Below, in pieces: positions 40,421 to 43,349 of a stretch of 43,349 nucleotides of DNA. The notes beneath the pieces were generated by a model. It was not told the DNA's origin. It did no database searches and saw only the letters and a program-made list of their open reading frames with translations. Made by a program: the position numbers and the translations under genes. Origin of the DNA: a virus; the IMG/VR virus record IMGVR_UViG_3300031143_000013, positions 1 to 43,349 of that record. The stretch is one strand, 5' to 3'. Every line of letters begins with the position of its first letter. The first letter of the stretch is position 1.

Positions 40421-40705
40421 TTATCGCTTTCCTGCGTTACTGTTACGGGGTATGCTTCTATTAGTACTAGCTTTCTGAACACGTAAGTTAGACTTAGCAT
40501 TATTACGAGGATTACCGTCCTTGTGGTCTACATCCTTACCGTCACCCTTACTTACTGCTCCACCCTTCTCCATAGCATAACGTGCCTTCTTACGAGCACG
40601 GTTATCCGCCATACGCTTAGGAGACTTGTCATACTTACCTTCACCACTCATGGTGTAGTTACGCTTGCCAGCTGGCTTTTTCTTGCCCTTCTTAGGAGTC
40701 AGCAT
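40421..40705 (-). CDS. HNH-like basic protein
   Basis: A 94-residue lysine-rich protein. The C-terminal part, DVDHKDGNPRNNAKSNLRV, resembles the His-Asn core of HNH nucleases (DH ... N ... N), but the CxxC zinc sites and a full fold are missing, so it may be minimal or degenerate. I place the start at 40705, which has AGGAAGAG 5 bases upstream, instead of an ORF start at 40738 inside the upstream gene. Confidence 0.75.
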   Translation of the reverse strand: MLTPKKGKKKPAGKRNYTMSGEGKYDKSPKRMADNRARKKARYAMEKGGAVSKGDGKDVDHKDGNPRNNAKSNLRVQKASTNRSIPRNSNAGKR

Positions 40706-40952
40706 AGGGTCTCTTCCTGTTAGGTTCGAGTACGTCACGCTTGTCTATCATACCCTCTAAGTACATAGCTCTCTCTACGTGATCTAAAGTATACTTAACT
40801 CCAGTGTCAGCTAAGATAGCCTCTCTTACATAGAATACATCAGACTTAGGAATGTGTATCTTTAGTAAGGCATTGTTATTCTTAGATGCCAGAGCATTAT
40901 AGAAGTCCTCTAATACGGACTCACTTGGGTATAGTTGTATTCGTTTTTTCAT
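40692..40952 (-). CDS. Hypothetical protein
   Basis: The product is an 86-residue protein starting MKKRIQLYPSESVLEDFYNA, with a helical centre and IHIPKSDVFYVREAILADTG and LDHVERAMYLEGM segments. It does not match a family I know. It is the first gene after the 41 kb repeat/promoter region, with no clear Shine-Dalgarno, and overlaps the HNH-like gene by 14 bp. The upstream TTG at 40961 is a weaker start. Confidence 0.75.
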   Translation of the reverse strand: MKKRIQLYPSESVLEDFYNALASKNNNALLKIHIPKSDVFYVREAILADTGVKYTLDHVERAMYLEGMIDKRDVLEPNRKRPYADS

Positions 40953-41050
40953 TAAAGTCAAGTACTAATGTTAAGGGGTGTGAGAAAAGTAGTATTACTA
41001 GGGGTTCTGTTATTACAGAAAGGAGAGAGGAGACAAGGAGTGACACTTAT

Positions 41051-41291
41051 AGTAACTACAGAAGCCCTAGTAATACTTAATAGTAACTACTTCCTTCATT
41101 ATAACTACAAGGTTAGTAACTACTACAAATATTATAATAGACTATGTTTAACATACTGTCAATAACTATTTCAATGTAATTACATAAATTACTATAACTA
41201 CATAGTATTACTATATAGTAACTACTTATCTTATTTATAACTTGTATATGTTATTACTATTTAGTAGTTATTACTTTTTTATGTAGTTACT
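41051..41291. repeat. Array of AGTAACTAC elements (operator or origin candidate)
   Basis: Four exact AGTAACTAC copies at 41051, 41082, 41115 and 41217, one inverted copy at 41283, and variants at 41100, 41193 (TATAACTAC) and 41264 (inverted AATAACTAC). The copies lie in an AT-rich non-coding gap and surround two promoter-like sites. Spacing is irregular, about 15-33 bp within the left group. The array suggests binding by a phage regulator or replication initiator. Confidence 0.7.
41134..41162 (-). promoter_or_regulatory. Leftward sigma70-like promoter within the repeat array
   Basis: TTGACA (41157-41162), a 17-bp spacer and TATTAT (41134-41139) read leftward toward the gene ending at 40692. 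Three AGTAACTAC elements lie downstream of it, in the probable leader, where a repressor could act. Confidence 0.6.
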
Positions 41292-41323
41292 TAATAGTTT
41301 AACTACCACTACCACTACAGTAA

Positions 41324-41351
41324 GTTATACTTATTCCGTAAACCGTGTCAA
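41324..41351 (-). promoter_or_regulatory. Leftward sigma70-like promoter, TTGACA-16-TATAAC
   Basis: TTGACA (41346-41351), a 16-bp spacer and TATAAC (41324-41329) read leftward, the same architecture as the promoters at 29.2 and 42.2 kb. It lies upstream of the whole AGTAACTAC array and about 375 bp before the first gene. Confidence 0.7.
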
Positions 41352-41410
41352 CCCCTAATCGTATATTAGCTAGTTATTGTAACAATTCGTGAACACAAAA
41401 GGCATGGGGG

Positions 41411-42187
41411 TCAGTCTAGTGGGTACACCTTATTGGACTTACTCATATTAACATAAGCGGGTAGAACTTGTAAGTTCCAGGGTACATGTAACCCACAGAC
41501 GTTTTCACCTCTAAGAGGGACTATATGGTCTACATGGTAGTCTTCACCAGTAAAGGATCTACAATCCCGCATATGCTCATATATGTCTAATATCTGTTGC
41601 TTTTGCTCAGGGTTCAACCATTTAGGTGTAGCTTGTTTACTACGTTTATCACGTAAAGCTCTATCTCTTTTAGCTTTAGCTTTTCCTGCAGGGCTTTTCC
41701 TGTATAACTTAGCAGTATCCTGACCTTTTGGACTAGCTCTATGTTTAGCTTCCTTGTTGTTCTTACATGTTTTACATTCATGGCTAGGCGTTCTGTAAGT
41801 ACTACCACTCTTACGCTTACGCTTGCGCATAGGGAACTGCGATAAGGGTAACTCTTCATTACAGTTGCCACATACCTGGACAGCTTTAGCCATGATATCC
41901 TTACGCTTTTGTTCTTGCCTCTCAAGTTCTTCTTTATGCCAAGCATCCCACTTAGCTTGGCCTAGCTGTTGCTTCTCTTCGGGAGATAGTTGCGGTTTAC
42001 GTACACTACTCAGGTATTCCTCCCGATTTAAGCCTGTTGCAGAGCCTTTCTTTGCGTTGTACTGGTTTGTGTATTCTCTTCTGCAAGCCTTACACCTAGC
42101 TGTAGGTGTCTGTTCACCACTGGCTAAGCGAATCTTGTCAAACTCATGTAAGTCTTTAGTTTTACTGCATATGCTGCATTTCTTCAT
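41411..42187 (-). CDS. HNH endonuclease with two zinc-binding CxxC pairs
   Basis: The 258-residue protein starts at 42187, with a full AAGGAGG Shine-Dalgarno. The first half has two treble-clef-like sites: C4-C7 with C32-C35, and C106-C109 with C138-C141. Between and after these are charged helices. The C-terminal domain YHVDHIVPLRGENVCGLHVP, then NLQVLPAYVN and KSNK, is an HNH nuclease core (D220, H221, N238, N247). HNH nucleases near terminase genes can act in packaging, or be homing-type selfish genes. It is the first gene after the divergent region, with its own promoter. Confidence 0.88.
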   Translation of the reverse strand: MKKCSICSKTKDLHEFDKIRLASGEQTPTARCKACRREYTNQYNAKKGSATGLNREEYLSSVRKPQLSPEEKQQLGQAKWDAWHKEELERQEQKRKDIMAKAVQVCGNCNEELPLSQFPMRKRKRKSGSTYRTPSHECKTCKNNKEAKHRASPKGQDTAKLYRKSPAGKAKAKRDRALRDKRSKQATPKWLNPEQKQQILDIYEHMRDCRSFTGEDYHVDHIVPLRGENVCGLHVPWNLQVLPAYVNMSKSNKVYPLD

Positions 42188-42211
42188 GTTAGCCTCCTTG
42201 GTGTACGTATA

Positions 42212-42239
42212 GTTATACCTATGTATATACATCTGTCAA
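42212..42239 (-). promoter_or_regulatory. Sigma70-like promoter for the HNH gene
   Basis: TTGACA (42234-42239), a 16-bp spacer and TATAAC (42212-42217, extended TATAACTAT) lie 25 bp before the HNH start codon. It shares both hexamers and spacing with the promoters at 41.3 and 29.2 kb. Confidence 0.78.
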
Positions 42240-42301
42240 TAGGGGAGTGACTCATTGTAAAAAACCCGTGTGTGTATTTGTACATATACGTATATCGTAT
42301 A

Positions 42302-42329
42302 CCCCCACCCTGGCCCCTGCCCGTACCCC
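42302..42329 (-). other. G-quadruplex motif
   Basis: The minus strand carries five G-runs of 4, 3, 4, 3 and 5 bases separated by loops of 1-3 bases, fulfilling the usual G3+N1-7 rule. It lies about 60 bp upstream of the HNH promoter, at the divide between divergent operons. It may affect transcription or replication start. Confidence 0.7.
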
Positions 42330-42601
42330 TATAAGAGGTGACATATCGTTTTTCTAGGGTATTAATAGTGCTAAACTACTGTAAAGTAATACTTTTAATA
42401 GTGTTAGGTGAACCCTCTTTTGGCTAAGTTACTGTAATTGCTAGGTGTTTCCTGACAGTGAACGAAATAGCACTCACGATGCATGTAATACACCCCTACC
42501 CCCCATTTGCGTTGCACACATATACCACCCCTAGAAAACCATGCCGCATTGCATAAAGGAATAGATACGCGCATGTAGTATATACTCGCGAGGCAACAAT
42601 T

Positions 42602-42636
42602 AGTTTATCTAACTAGATCAACACCTTAGATAAACT
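42602..42636. repeat. 11-bp perfect inverted repeat
   Basis: AGTTTATCTAA (42602-42612) and TTAGATAAACT (42626-42636) are exact reverse complements with a 13-base spacer. There is no U-tract, so an operator or replication-linked dyad is more likely than a terminator. Confidence 0.75.
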
Positions 42637-42880
42637 TAGCGCCAATCAATATCAAATGTTACAGCTATTCTTTAATGAAAACATAAACTTAAACTATTTC
42701 CGTGATCATCTAAATTAATTATTGTGTTATTCAATTCATTCTGTGCATAGTGATTACATCGAAAGCGACAAGAGATAAACCGAAGCAGCGTAGCTCTTCA
42801 ACAAGTCTCAGCGTCCTAACGGCGAACACGGTGCAAGGCCCTGAGAAATAAAGACTAAGACTAACGACTAAAAGATTTAC

Positions 42881-42910
42881 TTGACTAACTAAACTAAATA
42901 ATACTACGAT
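42881..42910 (+). promoter_or_regulatory. Weak candidate promoter for the rightward operon
   Basis: TTGACT (42881-42886) and TACGAT (42905-42910) are separated by 18 bp. The -10 is poor, so this is only a candidate. A transcript from here would include every helix of the structured leader before the ATG at 43238. Confidence 0.35.
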
Positions 42911-42961
42911 AAGACAACAAAACAGCCCTAGTTATCTGGATGGATGGCAGCAAGCGAATTA

Positions 42962-43218
42962 GCAGTCTAAGCAACTGCATAGTGACGAAACCCGATTGTT
43001 ACAGGCATGACAAAACCTGTGACATTGAGCAAGGGATGTAGGCACAAGGGATCACTGAAAGTGTGGTTTGAGAGTGGTGATATGAAACAATCCACCTACA
43101 GTGCTGGTTGCTTTGTAAAGACATCCAGGCCAAGGGTCACTATAGCTATGTCTTCACTAAGCAACAATAACGTCTGCTTAGCTTGGGTTTATCTCTACGG
43201 TGATATAAGCCTTAACCC
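42962..43218 (+). ncRNA. Structured 5' leader RNA candidate with alternative helices
   Basis: Five helices can be paired by eye: GCAGT/ACTGC (42962/42974), GTTACAGG/CCTGTGAC (42998/43016, 8 bp with one wobble), TGTAGG/CCTACA (43037/43095), GTTGCTT/AAGCAAC (43107/43159) extended inside by AAGACAT/ATGTCTT (43118/43148), and GGTTTAT/ATAAGCC (43186/43205). CTAAGCA at 43157 can instead pair with TGCTTAG at 43175, and GGGTT at 43185 with AACCC at 43214, giving mutually exclusive folds. The 9-mer CTAAGCAAC occurs at 42967 and at 43157. The last fold ends just before the Shine-Dalgarno (TGGAG, 43227). A cis-regulatory switch is inferred; the ligand is unknown. Confidence 0.6.
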
Positions 43219-43237
43219 TAAACATTTGGAGAATATC

Positions 43238-43349
43238 ATGTATAAAGTTGAAAAGAATGTACCAATGCCAAACGCAACTCGCAATGGCGTTCCTTACTAC
43301 AAATACCCTTTCTTCACAATGAATGTAGGTGATAGCTTTGCGGTGCCTG
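43238..43349 (+). CDS. Hypothetical early protein, 3'-truncated
   Basis: Thirty-seven residues are visible before the window ends: MYKVEKNVPMPN, then YYKYPFFTMNVGDSFAVP. This opening resembles small conserved phage proteins whose N-terminus has KYPF..M.VGDSF, of unknown function. GGAG lies 6 bases before the ATG. The frame is also open upstream to 42986 (ATG codons at 43007 and 43082), but the ribosome-binding site and overlap with RNA helices favour 43238. It opens the rightward operon that presumably leads to the replication genes outside the window. Confidence 0.75.
   Translation, partial: MYKVEKNVPMPNATRNGVPYYKYPFFTMNVGDSFAVP

Larger units (their letters stand above)
40953..41410. other. 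AT-rich non-coding region of about 460 bp
   Basis: There is no credible gene here. It holds the two promoters and the AGTAACTAC array described separately. Its left end (40981-41045) is purine-rich, with GAGAGAGGAG. Short plus-strand frames are open but lack ribosome-binding sites and codon bias. Most likely it is a regulatory or replication region. Confidence 0.7.
42188..43237. other. Non-coding divergent region of about 1 kb
   Basis: No gene of usual kind is evident between the leftward HNH gene and the rightward gene at 43238. From left to right it holds the HNH promoter, the G-quadruplex motif, an AT-rich part, an 8-bp palindrome CTCGCGAG at 42585, the 11-bp inverted repeat, a possible helix TCTCAG/CTGAGA (42806-42811/42841-42846), a GACTAA-rich stretch (42851-42895) and the structured leader. 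Neither a tRNA nor a known riboswitch was recognised. Confidence 0.72.

Noticed and set aside
41051-41291. CRISPR array in the AGTAACTAC region
   Set aside because: Elements are only 9 bp, irregularly spaced and partly inverted.
42479-42556. Short plus-strand ORF starting ATGCATGTAATACACC
   Set aside because: It has 25 codons, no Shine-Dalgarno and proline-rich translation from a C-rich tract.
42780-42900. Group I intron or tmRNA
   Set aside because: GACTAA-rich and GC-rich patches recall intron cores, but the paired P7/S element, exon boundary and tag reading frame cannot be found.
42188-43237. Cobalamin riboswitch upstream of the rightward operon
   Set aside because: The region was inspected because of the B12-dependent RNR, but the conserved B12 box and core segments are not present, and the RNR gene is not downstream.
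1-43349. tRNA genes, integrase or attachment sites
   Set aside because: No T-loop/anticodon arm combination, integrase-like ORF or flanking direct repeats were found by eye; tRNAscan-SE would be the decisive test for tRNAs.

Overview
The window is most simply read as part of the genome of a marine, podovirus-like tailed phage, seen as a fragment open at both ends: the first gene lacks its start and the last lacks its end. There is no host-type gene content, no rRNA or tRNA that I can see, and no integrase. Nearly every base is coding, with stop/start overlaps (ATGA, TAATG). An alphaproteobacterial host (Roseobacter-like or SAR11-like) is suggested by a DUF1127 protein at 37.6 kb, a small membrane protein at 16.7 kb of a kind I associate with alphaproteobacterial phages, and the cobalamin-dependent ribonucleotide reductase. 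The mix of B12-dependent RNR, T7-type endonuclease I, MazG-like protein and PhoH resembles SIO1/cobavirus-type roseophages, but I cannot place it firmly without a database.

Layout. (1) 1-6504, plus strand: DNA metabolism. A possible ssDNA-binding protein tail, a Cas4/RecB-like Fe-S nuclease, T7-like endonuclease I, a DUF3310 protein, a MazG-like pyrophosphohydrolase, a monomeric class II RNR, glutaredoxin, a zinc-ribbon/T5orf172 protein and a PhoH ATPase. (2) 6513-6535: a hairpin between converging transcription units. (3) 6542-42187, minus strand, transcribed right to left: an HNH protein; a run of small basic and membrane proteins (37-41 kb); terminase small subunit, a DNA-binding-like protein, terminase large subunit, portal, a structural protein with an embedded methyltransferase domain, scaffold, major capsid protein and a probable decoration protein; then tail tube A and B, a 964-residue repeat fibre, three paralogous six-repeat propeller-like adhesins, a Q/N-rich 959-residue protein, a lysozyme-fold hydrolase, a holin-like protein and three probable internal/ejected proteins ending in a 1151-residue giant. 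(4) 42188-43237: about 1 kb of non-coding DNA between divergent operons, with a G-quadruplex motif, an 11-bp inverted repeat and a densely structured probable RNA leader that ends at the ribosome-binding site of the rightward operon starting at 43238.

Regulation visible in sequence. Three minus-strand promoters share one architecture, TTGACW, 16 bp, TATAACT: upstream of the HNH gene, in the 41.0-41.4 kb AT-rich region, and upstream of the major capsid gene. No phage RNA polymerase lies in the window, so host-sigma70-like transcription is likely. The capsid and decoration genes sit between their own promoter and a terminator-like hairpin, consistent with extra-high expression. The 41.05-41.29 kb region carries eight copies of a 9-bp element (AGTAACTAC and close variants) interleaved with promoters and looks like an operator or origin array.

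The most novel items, in my judgement, are: the leader RNA with mutually exclusive helices upstream of 43238; the operator-like array at 41.1 kb; the trio of propeller adhesins; the methyltransferase domain inside a structural protein; and the phage-borne DUF1127 protein.
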